Shown here: positions 1 through 56,879 of the stretch, piece after piece | Layout of the letters: each line of letters opens with the position of its first letter | Numbering within the stretch: the stretch's first letter is position 1 | Assembly: GCF_964355755.1 (NCBI RefSeq) | Contig: NC_092671.1 | Span: 317,001-381,000 of the forward strand | DNA: 64,000 nucleotides | Reading direction: 5' to 3' | DNA from: Antedon mediterranea | Taxonomy: Eukaryota > Echinodermata > Crinoidea > Comatulida > Antedonidae | Made by a program: the position numbers and the translations under genes | Notes under the pieces: generated by a model | The model's database searches: none | Told to the model about the DNA's origin: nothing | What the model saw: only the letters and a program-made list of their open reading frames with translations

Positions 1-1199
1 AATTAGCTTGTAGGCTTATGTAAGCCGATTGTTTTGTTGTTGATTAGGGCCTATATTATTATTATTATTAATTGGTTGGTGTTGCGCTATAGCCTTCCCT
101 CTAATGTGCTGAGAGTGTTTTGAAAGAATGTTGACAGTAGTACAGGTTATGTATTATAGTGGTAGTGTTGGATTGATGGAAAATGTAGCATCTATTCATG
201 TTGTAGGCCATGACAACATCATGGGCGTGCTGCGGTGTAGTTAAGTTTATTTATTTATGCCTATACATTTTCATATGGATATATTTTCATAATATCATTG
301 CAAATAATATTCATACTGTATTGACATGTAACATGAAACTATTATGTATCGTGTACCTCAAAAGGAAGCAAAAGTAATTTTGTCTCAGACATTTAATTTA
401 AATCGTATAGTATCCGTACATAATGTATTACTGTCTTCTTTGTCTGAATTGCAAATGATGTAGCTACTATCCTATCTTTATAAATGAAGTTTGATCCTTT
501 AAAACCTTGGAGAAAAGTATCTATATAATCCGTCAATATTAAAAGAAAATGAGGTTTTCTTTCAATATTTGATGTTATAGAATAATAAGACGGATAATAA
601 TAATAAAGGTATTATTGTGAAATTCTATTATTGATATATTTATAGGCCTATAATTAGGATTATGATTATTTCAACTATTTTCAATAGTGCAATAAACGGC
701 CATTAAATATATAAATAGGCCTATATTATTATTATAATTATATTATTCCATTCAATATATTAAATTATTGAATATGGTAATTATTTATGATTAACATGAA
801 TAATCAAAACAATACTCTATAAATAATTACTTTAATATTAATCACTTTGAAATATACCAACAAGTATTTAAGCAAACTACGTATACTGGTACAAGTGGTT
901 GTGTTGTGATTATATATGTTGGTGTAGTATTATCACACATTGTTACTAAAAAACCAATTATATTTCAAGTTAAAGGTTTAGTAGACCACAAGATGCTCAT
1001 ATAAAATTAGAATTCGAACAATACTACAGTTGAAAATAAGCCACATAATATCAACCCAATTTGTTTTTATAGTTTCCATATAGAGTTTCTATATTCTAAT
1101 TATTCAGTTGTTGAAATACTGCACTATAGTTTTAATGTACTTCCTTTATACCTTACTGTGCCACCATAAATAGAACTACAATAATAACAACTGTGTGTG
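1..1199. other. AT-rich non-coding stretch, nothing recognised
   Basis: Long AT-rich runs, frequent 'taggccta' motifs and no ORF with recognisable similarity. It is probably intronic or upstream sequence of the cyclase gene, since that gene's earlier exons must lie further left. Confidence 0.5.
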
Positions 1200-1416
1200 C
1201 ATCCAATGTTGAACGAGCGCACGAACCTCAGGCTCCGCGCACAAACCTTGTTGTACCCGTGGATCCGATGTTGAACGAGCGCACAAACCTCAGGCTCCGC
1301 GCACAAACCTTGTTGTACCCGTGGATCCGATGTTGAACGAGCGCACGAACCTCAGGCTCCGCGCACAAACCTTGTTGTACCCGTGGATCCGATGTTGAAC
1401 GAGCGCACGAACCTCA
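1200..1416. repeat. 62-bp tandem repeat, 3.5 copies
   Basis: Units begin at 1200, 1262, 1324 and 1386 (last partial). Each contains 'gatccgatgttgaacgagcg' and 'ggctccgcgcacaaacc'. Copies differ by only one or two bases. It is markedly more GC-rich than its surroundings. The short ORF read through it on the - strand is repeat-derived. Confidence 0.93.
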
Positions 1417-4400
1417 ATTACTATTCCTGCCTTGTTGAAAAATAAAACAGTAAAATTGTTTGATTTATTTTAGGAATTCGGAGTATAATAAAGTTATCAA
1501 CATAGAGATATAAATGTCCTTAATTTATTGCAAGTTTATAGAGTTTTGGACAGCATTCAGTCAAGCATTTACAAAAATACTTTATAGGCCCATTCTATAA
1601 AATCGATGATAAATAACATTACGTTTACTGTATGTGTGTATGTTTAAGCTGAAATTGGTATTATTCATTGCATTGTTTTATTGCAATTTTTAAACATACA
1701 AACACTGTCAAAATACAACCTGAGAATCCCCGTGTGACCACCATGGACAATTTTCATATCTATTTCATGCGTCGGAGACGCGTTTCAGTCGTGTTTCAAC
1801 AACTTGACCGTTACTGTGTTTTTAGAACAGCTGCGTAGCAGCACCTTCACCTTCCCTGCGTTTTTCAGATCTATTTTAAGGATCACAAACTATATTTAAT
1901 GTAAAAATAATACTATAATGTCCTATTGCGATAACTTTTTTCGTCTTTAAATGGTTAAAAATATGAAATATTAATATGAAGTCGATTCCAATAATTAAAG
2001 CGGCCCACTATAAATCCCAAAATGCATTGCGCGCGGATTGATATTTCTGTTTTTCTTCTGTAATTCACCCACTTTCGATTGATCGTGAGGCCAAAACAAA
2101 TGGAAGACTCCTAACTTTTCAGCGAAAATACCGGGTCTTCCCCAAATCGGAGTCTGGCAAAAATAGAAAGAGAATTAATGCAGCAACTATACAACGTCAG
2201 GCTAGGTATATAGCTAGCGTACGATGTTCGTACGTTACCGATGTTTACCAGCCAGGCCTACAAAACTAAGCCTAGCAGCTAGGCTAGGCCTACGAGAGGT
2301 CAGTCGCCGCGAGCTACTTAGGTAGTGCATTGTTTCTCACTTTTTATCATAATTTACCATAAAACGTACATTTAAGACAAGGAATGACCTGGTGTAATGT
2401 TTTTAAAGTAATATATATGTATTATTTTTACAAAACGTCACAAATTGTAGGGAAGGTGTCTTTAATATAATCTTAAAGTGGGCGATTAGTTCTCGTCGTT
2501 CTTTTGTCCACTCGTTGTTCTAGTGGGAACCAAGCTTTAGTTTCCGTATTTAGAATAGCTTATCGCCCGTTTCGATAGACTTTAAGTCATACACTTTTAA
2601 AACCTGGTGATATATAATTTTAGGAGAGACTCTGAATACCATTTGTAATGAAACATAAACATATCCTTCACAATCTAGGAAAGTACTTTACTATGTGTTG
2701 CTGTATGAATGTAGTGCCTTAATGAATGCAAGATAATGTTGTGATTGTACAAAGGAAATGTAAACGTTGAGATACACAGGTATACACGGTTAATGCACGA
2801 AAAGGTCAAAATAATATCTCGTCGAACATTAAAATTCAGAATTTCTTAAGAACATAACAGACTTGAAAACAACAAATTGCTCGAGGTATTGGTTGCAGAA
2901 AAGCAGCATGGCATTTGTAGATTAACCTCATATTGCGTAAACACACGCATAAGGTTAATCATAATTTAACGGTCAGATAAGCTGGGTGATTTTCGTTTGT
3001 CTTATTTATTTATGATTATTGTTTCTCCGACACGCCCCAGTTTCTTTATGATCATGACATTGACTTTTAAACTTTATTTTTGAAGGTCAGACTATAAAAT
3101 AAATATTGGCGTTAAATGACTAGTTTGCTAAATGTTTTGTTCATGCCATCCATGCTCTTTAAATATTCGTGTCAATTTCCCAGGCCTTATAAATATTATA
3201 ATATAAAATTAATATTTTGAACACTTGTTTTTCACTATGCGTCGATATGTATAGCCAGCTGTTGATGCCATATAATAATATTACTTGTCATTTATTATAT
3301 TAAAACTAATAAACCACAATCATTCGATGATTAACGATGTTATCATTTCAATCTACTAATAATATTACCAATTGTAACAACAATAATATCATGAAAATTA
3401 TACATGGAAAAATAATTTATTTTTGAATCAAAATTCTTCATTGTAAACAGTTATTAATTATAGAGATCTATTAAAATTGAGAAAGCCAACTGATAGTTTT
3501 CGAAACGTCAGGTAAATAAAATAATCGTTATTTACTACTACTATTACGGTTGAGATATAATTAACTATTATATTTTAGTTATTAATTATAGTTAAAATGT
3601 TTACTGGTACAGTATCTATATTGAACACCACTAAAATGATATTGAAATGTTACAGTATCAATAAAACATACTAAATATGAATATTGGTGATTATTTATGT
3701 CAATCAGTTATTGTTCATTAAAAACCTGACAGTAGTACAACATAATACGTCGTGATCTCCATGACATATACTGGGGATCATATACATGTTTGACATTCTG
3801 GAGTTGTTATCAGGTTTCTAAGTAGCTCTCCGTTGTTTAATTTGAAAACATTACAGCAGGTGAAGTTGATCATTTCCTTTATTACCACCTTTTATAGCGA
3901 CAAATCTTACACCACTAAGAATACTGTGTCATCTTCATTTGTAATCAGTTTATGTTTGCGACCTTAAACAATTAGTAACAAATCAGGCAGACTTCGTCCT
4001 TTAAACAAATGTAAACGGATTTGATGTAGAAACCCATTTTTCTTAATCCATCAAATTCTTCATTCCATGTCAATGGTATAATGTTTGCTTTCAATATAAT
4101 GTCGAGTTCAGTTGCTTTTTATCCGTATCCATCTGTCTGTACGTACATTATTTTCAAGGAGTTTTTAGCCTCTTAAGACCAAATTTTGTATTCGTTTGCG
4201 GTCAAGTAAAAAAAAAATAGCTTATCTTAGTATCTTAACTATTATACATGTTTATATAAAGTTCGTAAACTTAATTCTATATTTTTCGTTTATAATTCAT
4301 CTTATCATTCATCGATTCATTTGTATTTGTCAATATGCAATGAAGACTTTTAGTCTAGTGTATAGTAAGGATAAAAAAGGCCATATACATGGCTGCAATC

Positions 4401-4910
4401 GCGTGATCAAGTTAGTGTTTACCGACCAACCACACTTCACACTGCGCCCAGATTTCATAGGAAACGATGTGTGTTATTGAGAATGGTAGCCCAGTGCTTA
4501 GTGAGGTAGATCATTCACGACAGTTAAGGGAAGTGATGAGGTTGTTGTAAATATTGCTTAGTAAGTCTAGTTATTGCTCTCTGAGTGGATAAGACTAATA
4601 TACGAAACTATCTATCGATTTCTTCCATGTTGACGGTTCAAGAGCTATTGGATTATTTGATACTGTAGAATTCCAAGCCACCTGTCTAGATAATTTCTAC
4701 ATATAAGGTTTCCTATCTTTTCAAATCCCTTTGGTGAATGTATAATTCATTGGGGAAATAAATGTGATTTCATTCGATTTTCCATGTAAAATTACCATTT
4801 GGCAATGTTATCCTAAGAATAATATTATACAAATGGTACTAATATCGTAGTACGACAGGGGGCGCTACTCAAATAAACGTTGTTATCAGACGCTTTTAAT
4901 TGCAAAGTTC
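1417..4910. other. Non-coding stretch with one interspersed repeat; no gene seen
   Basis: Mostly AT-rich. A GC-richer patch at about 1730-2330 contains a short palindrome (cgtacga...tcgtacg near 2218-2236) and leads into the interspersed repeat at 2361-2437. No exon-like coding segment with splice sites could be recognised. Confidence 0.4.
2361..2437 (+). repeat. Interspersed repeat copy A (paired with 12611-12688)
   Basis: About 77 bp that matches the reverse complement of 12611-12688 with few differences (shared blocks 'acatttaagacaag', 'aatgacctggt', 'taatgtttttaaag', 'ttacaaaacg'). Two copies 10 kb apart in opposite orientation indicate a dispersed element; its full borders are unclear here. 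Confidence 0.65.
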
Positions 4911-5011
4911 GTCAATCTGTATAATGTATGTGTACAATAATTATGGTCAATCTGTATAATGTATGTGTACAATATAATGTATAATGTATAATGTATGTGT
5001 ACAATAATTAG
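4911..5011. repeat. 35-bp tandem duplication with a short-period tail
   Basis: 'gtcaatctgtataatgtatg' begins at 4911 and again at 4946. The second copy runs into reiterated 'tataatg' units ending near 5011. Confidence 0.8.
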
Positions 5012-5218
5012 GTGTTTTTTATTTATATAATTAGTCTTATTTGCGATAGGCACTAACAAAATAAATTAATTTATTTTCAATTAATCACTTATCCTCATAG
5101 TTATACGTTTCCACATGTTTGTACTCGAATAAACCTCTTTGACATATTACCACGAATTTATTGTATGACAATGTATGAACTAATAGAAGTTATTTTCAAC
5201 TCATTTTTGTTTTTACAG

Positions 5219-49379
<44,161 letters not shown>

Positions 49380-51830
49380 GATACTCGGAGAGTAGATAAC
49401 TTATTATTGTATGATATCACGTGTATCGTAGCATTGTCTATAGATACGTACAGAAAGCGGTCTCATTCAGCAGGTAGAAGTTCATCACTATTTGCAGTAA
49501 CTGTATAATGATTTTTTTCAAGTAAAGAAGATAAAAACAAACAAAAAGTTTTAAGAAGACTTTTATTGAGGTGGAAAATTGTTTTAAAAGACAATACGTT
49601 CGCGGCGTCTGACGCGCTCTATGAACTTGTTTATATTTGTAAACATTTTAAATCTATACAAATTATTCTGTTCACATTGCCGAGAGTACAGTGCTTCTTT
49701 GACTGTTTAATTCGTTATTATTCTATTATTATAGGAATATATTATATAGTAATATAAGATGTATTTTCTTTATATATGTGAGATACTGGTATTAAATAGA
49801 CCTACAATTCAAATGTGTACAAATAGTATAATTTGTATATATATATTTTTTTCCGTTCTGATTAAAATCAATATAATAGAGCAGTATGTTTTATTTAAAA
49901 ATAACAGGATTATTACAGAAATATGTTTGCTGGCAACTGGCACTTTTTATGGTTGGCTACCAAGTGCTTTCCTTCTACCTTTGTATAGAAACTATATGTT
50001 TATACATAGTACTTTTTGTAAATTTTAATTGAACGATAGTAATATTATTGTAAGATAAATTGTGTTTGAACAGCTTATACATCACAGAATAAGATATACT
50101 GATGTATGTCATTCTACCAAAGACACGGAATTTAGAAAATATCGCTGGTAGATAGTGTCGGCGGAATGATAGGTTTAATAGGCTGAATTAATTACCCAAC
50201 GTTTTTCTTGGATAGGCATGTTATTGTGTTGTATCATTATGTAAACGTGGTTCTGTTAAACACAGTACAACACTCCTAGATTCCCACTTCGTATACATTG
50301 CTTGCTGTTCCTAAATCAAACAATTTAACCAAAAAGGAGATAAATTATACATTTTGATGATTGTTAAATTGACATACATATTATATATATATATATATAT
50401 ATATATTATACATTATATTTAACTATATAACGTAAATTTCTTAAGTGTAATGTAGATACAATTTTGAATATTAATTAATATTCAAACATGAATATGTATA
50501 TTAACTTTGTTGTATATTTCGATTTGACAGTGTACGTATTCCTCCGCTGTTTCTTATGTTATTATGATCTTATGTGAACGTTTTATTTCAATTTATATTT
50601 TTAACTTATAGTAATAAAATAGTGCATTATATTTACACATTATTCTCATTCTCTGCACTTTACAAGTTAATTTTATATTTTTTGTATAAAACAATACTTT
50701 TTGATAATTAAAATAAAAACGTATGGTTGATGATGTATTGAATGATGATTGGACATAAATAAAGCTTGGTTACTACTAGGACTCAAAAAAGTACGTAAGC
50801 GCAACACAAGCGACAGTGATAATCCATCACTTGTGATTGGTCAAATTACTTGCGTTGCACCCCTACGTCATTGCGTTGTGTCCTAATGGGAACCAACAAG
50901 ATGGCTTACAGTCAATCATAATATCATTACATGTTACCCGTCTTCCGCCATTATCACGTATAACCTTAGTTATTACAGCACAATATTTGTTTATTTTAAA
51001 CAATTTTAAATTGATACTATTATGTATGTATATTATTAGAACAACATTTATTTTGTTGTAATATTATTATGGTGCAGATTGAAATATGTCCCTGTACTTG
51101 CTGTATGTATATACATGTTATACAACTATTGTAATTTAGTATAGAAAACAAATGTATGTGAAATAACCAGTTGCTTTTGTCACGTGATTTTGTGTTTTTA
51201 CACACATAGAGACGTGGCATATACACTTGTCAGTTGTATATTAAAACTATATACAGTAATGTTGTATAACCACTTTTGAAACAATTCCGACAGTGTTACA
51301 TACATACTCTTTTGGTGAACGTACTATTTCTATGACAGGATTACAAATGTGCTGAATATATAAATATTATATTCTTAGTTTTCTGCAAATATTTTGTGTG
51401 ATAAAAGACAATTCATTATTGAGGGGTTTTTTCTAGGAATATTGAAAACTATTTTATAAATTGTAATAACGTACGGTAGTAGTTAAACAAAATAATACAA
51501 TGAAAACTTGTATTTTCAAAGTAATTATTTATAAATTGTATTTTATCTTTATCTTATTATCTATGAGGAAAAGTTGGTTATGCGATGTTAAAGATATTGC
51601 TATTAATCATTGAGTGATTCAAACATATTATATATTTTATATTTTTCATTTAGTTTTTGATGTATAACTAAAGTCAATTCAATTCAAAATTTAATTTCAC
51701 CACAATAGAAAAATAGTATATAGATAAATAAATATCAACATATAAATGTATAAGCCTATTCATCATCAGCCCTCTTGACACGTACGACAGTGTCTTATTT
51801 CAATCAACATTATTAAAATAAATAAGTTTA
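49380..51830. other. 3' UTR and start of intergenic region, no gene
   Basis: AT-rich, with an (AT)n run at about 50382-50406 and the polyadenylation candidates listed separately. No supported ORF. Confidence 0.6.
50613..50763 (+). other. Candidate polyadenylation signals of the cyclase gene
   Basis: AATAAA at 50613-50618 and 50758-50763 are the canonical signals I see downstream of the TGA at 49379. They imply a 3' UTR of about 1.2-1.4 kb if one is used. No transcript evidence is available. Confidence 0.4.
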
Positions 51831-51998
51831 GTGGTGATCATGTAATCGTAGTATTTTAGTGGTGATCATGGAATCCTGGTACTTTTGTGGTGATCATGGA
51901 ATCCTGGCACTTTTGTGGTGATCATGGAATCCTGGTACTTTTGTGGTGATCATGGAATCCTGGTACTTTTGTGGTGATCATGGAATCCTGGTACTTTT
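51831..51998. repeat. 28-bp tandem repeat, 6 copies
   Basis: 'gtggtgatcatggaatcctg' plus 'gtactttt', beginning at 51831 and repeating every 28 bp. The first copy is the most diverged. Intergenic. Confidence 0.95.
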
Positions 51999-52381
51999 GT
52001 TTACATGAGACCGTCCGATTACCGATCATTTATATTTTAAAATACTCATCAATTTTGATTCGATTGATTTTACTTTCCGTATAGGCCTACTGTGATCTTT
52101 TAACTATATTTTGATTTTTCAATCTGATAGGAATGGAATAGTCGTGTTACATTATTTTACAAAATATTGGACTGACAAAATAATCTATAAAAAGGGGGTA
52201 GAATAATTTTTAATTCTTTGTAACCACTTGAAGTGTTTTATTGTGTATATTATAATAAATATGTGTATATATCTTGGTTTAATGGAGATTGTTGTTTATC
52301 TTTTTTATTCCAGGTACAGTACGTACATACATTTATGTCAACAAATAAAAAGGTCGAAATTTCCCTGGGATTTTTTTTTTA

Positions 52382-54960
52382 AATGGCCAAAATATCTTTT
52401 TTTAATTCAATTATTATGCAATGATATTGCCATATATGCACATATATTGCGTTGTCATCATCTTATGTCAAAAAATAATAGAGTCATAGTAACCATTTAT
52501 GTCAAAACTATACTATAGCACAATTGACAGAACCCATTATTCGTCTCTGCGCATGTTTATTATGCAATAGTAACCATTTATGTCAAAAAATAAAAGGGTT
52601 GAAAATCGGCCATTTTTCGCAAATTTCCCTGCGCAAAGGGTACAGCTCAGTCTTCTCACTCGGAACGGTAAAGAACGCAAAAAGAAATGGACAAGAAATG
52701 GACAGAGTCATGTGTACTATAGTACAGGGATTTTTTCAAAAAAATTGCCAATTTTCGACCTTTTTATTTTTCGATAAAACTGACATAAAATTAACATGCG
52801 CAGAACTCATTAGTCGCCTCTGCGCATGTTTATTATGCTATAGTAACCATTATGTCAAAACTGGTTACTTATAGCACAATTAACATGCGCAGAACCCATT
52901 AGTCGCTTCTGCGCATGTTTATTATGCTATAGTTACCATTTATGTCAAAAAATAAAAGGGTTGAAATTTCCCTGTACTACAGTACAGGGATTTTTTCAAA
53001 AAAATGGCAAATTTTCGACCTTTTTATTTTTTTATAAAACTGGTTACTAATAGCACAATTAACATGCGCTGAACCCATTAGTCGCCTATGCGCATGTGTA
53101 TTATGCTATAGTAACCATTTATGTCAAAACTGGTTACTATAGCACAATTGACATGCGCAGAACCCATTATTTGTCTCTGCGCATGTTTATTATGCAATAG
53201 TAACCATTTATGTCAAAAAATAAAAGGGTCGAAAATCGGCCATTTTTCGCAAATTTCCCTGCGCAAAGGGTACAGCTCAGTCTTCTCACTCGGAACGGTA
53301 AAGAACGCAAAAAGAAATGGACAAGAAATGGACAGAGCCATGTGGGGTCATTAAAACTGATTTGGACTGGGTCATTAGATAATGAGGAAACTAGACAATT
53401 GGCCAATGGGACCCAAGAATCTAGGAGGTTGTTTTGAATACCGGCATACTAAAAACTGTCAATTTTAGGGGTTTATCACATGATCGATGTATTAAATGAA
53501 TAAAAATATTAAATAATAGAATAATAAGACTAAAATTTGTTGTTAAAAGTTGAGAAAGTCGAGATTTTTTTATCCAATTTTCGAAAAATCCTTGTACTAC
53601 AGTACATGAATTTTGTTTTTTAAAACACGGTAAATTTGACTACAATATGTATGTTGTATTAATTGTTAGTTCTTTTAATATGACGAGACGTTTTTTGTTG
53701 TGTTTTTAGGGTGTGAACAATTGTCAATCAAAATTGTATATATATGTTACTTATATGTAACTATTTAAAAAACCCACCCTGACTTCTGATTGGCCAACCA
53801 TATTCCAAGTAGTTTGATAAGTTAGCCTTTTTAAAAAATTGAGACAAAATTACCGTTAACTTTGTTTGGGGCTTTTTTTCTAGGCCACATGGTATCATAG
53901 GATATGTGTAACTGTAAGAGGAGTAACTAAAGGTTACTGGATAATAACCTCTATAGTACGAGTTATTATCAAAATATATTATTAGAATTGGTGGAATGAA
54001 TTATTTGATTCACATCAAAATGAATTGTAGTGGAATTGCTCTTGAAATAAATATAAAATAATACAGGGATTTTTTCAAAAAAATGGGAAATTTTCGACCT
54101 TTTTATTTTGCGATAAAACTGGTTACTATAGCACAATTAACATGCGCAGAACCCATTAGTCGGCTCTGCGCATGTTTATTATGCTATAGTAACCATTTAT
54201 GTCAAAACTGGTTACTAATAGCACAATTAACATACGCAGAACCCATTAGTGGCGTCTGCGCATGTTTATTATGCTATAGTAACCATTTATGTCAAAACGG
54301 GTTACTATAGCACAATTAACATGCGCAGAACCCGTTATTCGTCTCTGCGCATGTTTTTTATGCAATAGTAACCATTTATTCGACAATCGGCCATTTTTCG
54401 AAAATTCCCCTGTACTATAGTACAACAAAATTTCAATTTTCGACCTTTTTATTTTTCGAAAAAACTGGTTACTAATAGCACAATTAACATGCGCAGAACC
54501 CATTAGTCGCCTCTGCGCATGTTTATTATGCTATAGTAACCATTTATGTCAAAACTGGTTACTATAGCACAATTAACATGCGCAGAACCCATTATTCGTC
54601 TCTGCGCATGTTTATTATGCAATAATAACCATTTATGTCAAATATGGTTATGATAGCACAATTGACATGCGCAGAACCCATTATTCGACTCTGGGCATGT
54701 TTATTATGCAATAGTAACCATTTATGTCAAAAAATAAAAGGGTCAAAAATCGGCAATTTTTCGGAAATTTCCCTTTAAATGGCCAAAAAATCAACTTTTT
54801 AAAATTTAATTATTATGCAATAACATTGCCATATATGCACACATATTGCATTATCATCATCTTATGTCAAAAAATAAAACATTTTTCAAAAATAGGCCAA
54901 AATATGTACTTTTAATCTTTAATTATTATGCAATAATATTTCTGCATATGGGCATAATAT
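52382..54960. mobile_element. Cluster of hairpin-forming repeat units (about 11) with shared flanks
   Basis: The unit is a long hairpin. In the clearest copy, arms at 54120-54150 and 54165-54195 match at 29 of 31 positions around a 14-base loop (acccattagtcggc). The arm includes 'tggttactatagca' and 'acatgcgcaga'. Units lie near 52505, 52775, 52860, 53040, 53128, 54120, 54209, 54299, 54466, 54553 and 54642, at about 88-90 bp spacing within runs. Spacers repeat 'atttatgtcaaaa', 'aaatcggccatttttcg' and 'gtactatagtacaggga'. A related AT-rich segment flanks both sides in the same orientation (52382-52475 and 54778-54875). No coding capacity. Probably an amplified non-autonomous DNA element; the family is unknown. 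Confidence 0.85.
52531..53344. repeat. Direct duplication, about 184 bp at 630-bp offset
   Basis: 52531-52714 recurs at 53161-53344 nearly unchanged. The copies share the hairpin right arm, 'aaatttccctgcgcaaaggg', 'gctcagtcttctcactcgga' and 'aaagaaatggacaagaaatg'. It lies inside the hairpin cluster. Confidence 0.9.
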
Positions 54961-55031
54961 TGTATTATAAACATCTTTGGCCATTTTTCGAAAATGTCAT
55001 AATTTGGTTGATAAAAAAGAAGAAAACATAG

Positions 55032-56720
55032 CTGAGAGTAGTACTGTTTACTATACTGCAATGATACCAAGTAGCATATTATAAATGTTCAAAATATATA
55101 CAATTAATTGGACAAAAAGCATAAACGCTCTGCGGCGTAATTGGGACGCTTTAAACGGTATTTCTATACCTATTAAGTACGCAAACTATTTTTGTTTAAT
55201 GGTATTGAGTTTGTGTAACGTGTAGTCTAAATGGAAGACATTGACGGTGGCCTATCCATCCACCTTGTTAACAAGTACAAACTAGAAATAATTATATGAA
55301 AGACCAGAGTAAAAAAAAATATTGCTAAGCAAAACATTACAACCCATGTGAGCCTTATTCAAAATGTCCATTATTTCAATCTAATTTAGAAGTCAACTCT
55401 TGACCATACAAAAATACTACAGCGCATATTTTAATCCTTTGCTTACATTCTTTGATAAATGGGTAGGTTACTATTATATATTCCTAGGTTAACATAATAA
55501 CCGTCTTTCCACCGCTTTCAGGAAGCAAATATTATCAGTTCTACCACTTCTTTTTAGTTTTTGGAAAGATAGAAAGCAATGCAGTACACTGTGTATAATA
55601 AAGACCAACAATAATTGAAGTCTTAGTAGCAGTATAGCTTTACATACAAATAAAATTAATTAAATATTAAATTGAGACACTAATTTACATTTTTAATGAA
55701 ATAATACATGTTCATTAATATTACCTACTAAAACCCTGTTACCATTCAACATATATAAAATATACTGTACAATTTCAATACAACTTGTCCATAACAAAAC
55801 ATGGAAGAGAACTAAACACATTACTTGTATAGGATAGTCCAAGATCTATCAATCATGTTGTTTTATTTATTGTACAACTTGTCCATAACAAAACATGGAA
55901 GAGAACTAAACACATTAGTTGTATAGGATAGTCCACGATCTATCAATCATGTTGTTTTATTTATTGTACAATCCCACAAGCATCATTTATTGTGAATCTT
56001 TTTTACAAATTTCAAACAATAATTTCTTGTATATTAAATAAAATTATTAATTACACTTATAAAATAGGCCAAATGAATGGGTTTTTTTATAAATAAATAA
56101 ATAAATAAACCAAAAATAAATTAGAAAAATACTGCTACAAAATGTGTGTAAAAATACTAGTGGTGGCAAAAGGCACAATATTTGAGATTAAGGAAGGCAA
56201 ATCTAGAAGACATTATTGGCAATAAATATAGTATCATGTCAGTATTCATACCTTTTTTGGGTCACCAAAATGAAATATTACTTGTTTCTGTTCCTGCACA
56301 TTCTACTAAGTACAAGAGAATACCATGTCCAAACTCATAGTCCACACTGATAATACTAACTTGTGTCCAAAAACATTTTTTTTTTGTCTTTTCTCTTTTA
56401 CCAAAAAACATTTTATTTTTACAAAAACGTTTCTTTTGGAATGTAGCACACATCAAAATAAAATTATTTCTGGAAATTAAAAATTGTTATGACTGGATTT
56501 GAATTTGATTGTTTAAATTTGGTTTCTCTCAAATAATTTTCCACATTTAATTTTTTTTTTTCTTTATACCATTGTTGAATTGATTTATACATATTTCACC
56601 TTTGACCTTTTCATATAAGCCTTAGCTTCATATAATCAAGGTACAACTCTTAGAAAGAATACATATATATATATATTATTTTTATAATTATTGATCCTTA
56701 TTATTATTTGTTTTAACATG
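55032..56720 (-). other. Intergenic region and presumed 3' UTR of the LRP1-like gene
   Basis: AT-rich. The part next to 56720 must hold the 3' UTR. TTTATT (AATAAA on the - strand) occurs at 56412-56417 and near 55860 and 55955, so the end point is uncertain. It contains the 94-bp duplication. Confidence 0.5.
55781..55968. repeat. 94-bp tandem duplication
   Basis: Two adjacent copies, 55781-55874 and 55875-55968, share 'acttgtccataacaaaacat', 'ggaagagaactaaacacatt' and 'atctatcaatcatgttgttt'. Only a few substitutions separate them, so the event is recent. Confidence 0.93.
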
Positions 56721-56879
56721 CTAACCATTAAACGACATATCAAAGTCATCCACTATTAAAGGTTGATTATCATCTTCTATTTCATCTATTAGATTTTTCT
56801 TTTCATCTAAACTTAGTTGCGAGCCACTGTTTCGATCATTGTAAAGGGATCCATATGCTGGATTTGAAAAATTACTAGT
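56721..56879 (-). CDS. LRP1: LRP1-like last exon: second NPxY and stop
   Basis: On the - strand after 'tttttcag'. It encodes TSNFSNPAYGSLYNDRNSGS, QLSLDEKKNLIDEIEDDNQP and LIVDDFDMSFNG, then TAG. NFSNPAYGSLY matches the distal NPxY/YxxL endocytosis motif of LRP1. Confidence 0.93.
   Translation of the reverse strand, partial: TSNFSNPAYGSLYNDRNSGSQLSLDEKKNLIDEIEDDNQPLIVDDFDMSFNG

Noticed and set aside
4196-4480. 94-codon + strand ORF
   Set aside because: AT-rich, low-complexity hydrophobic translation with no motif or plausible splice context.
52524-53437. ORFs of 65-116 codons in the hairpin cluster
   Set aside because: They arise from the duplicated repeat units (the same peptide appears twice at 630-bp offset), with no evidence of coding.
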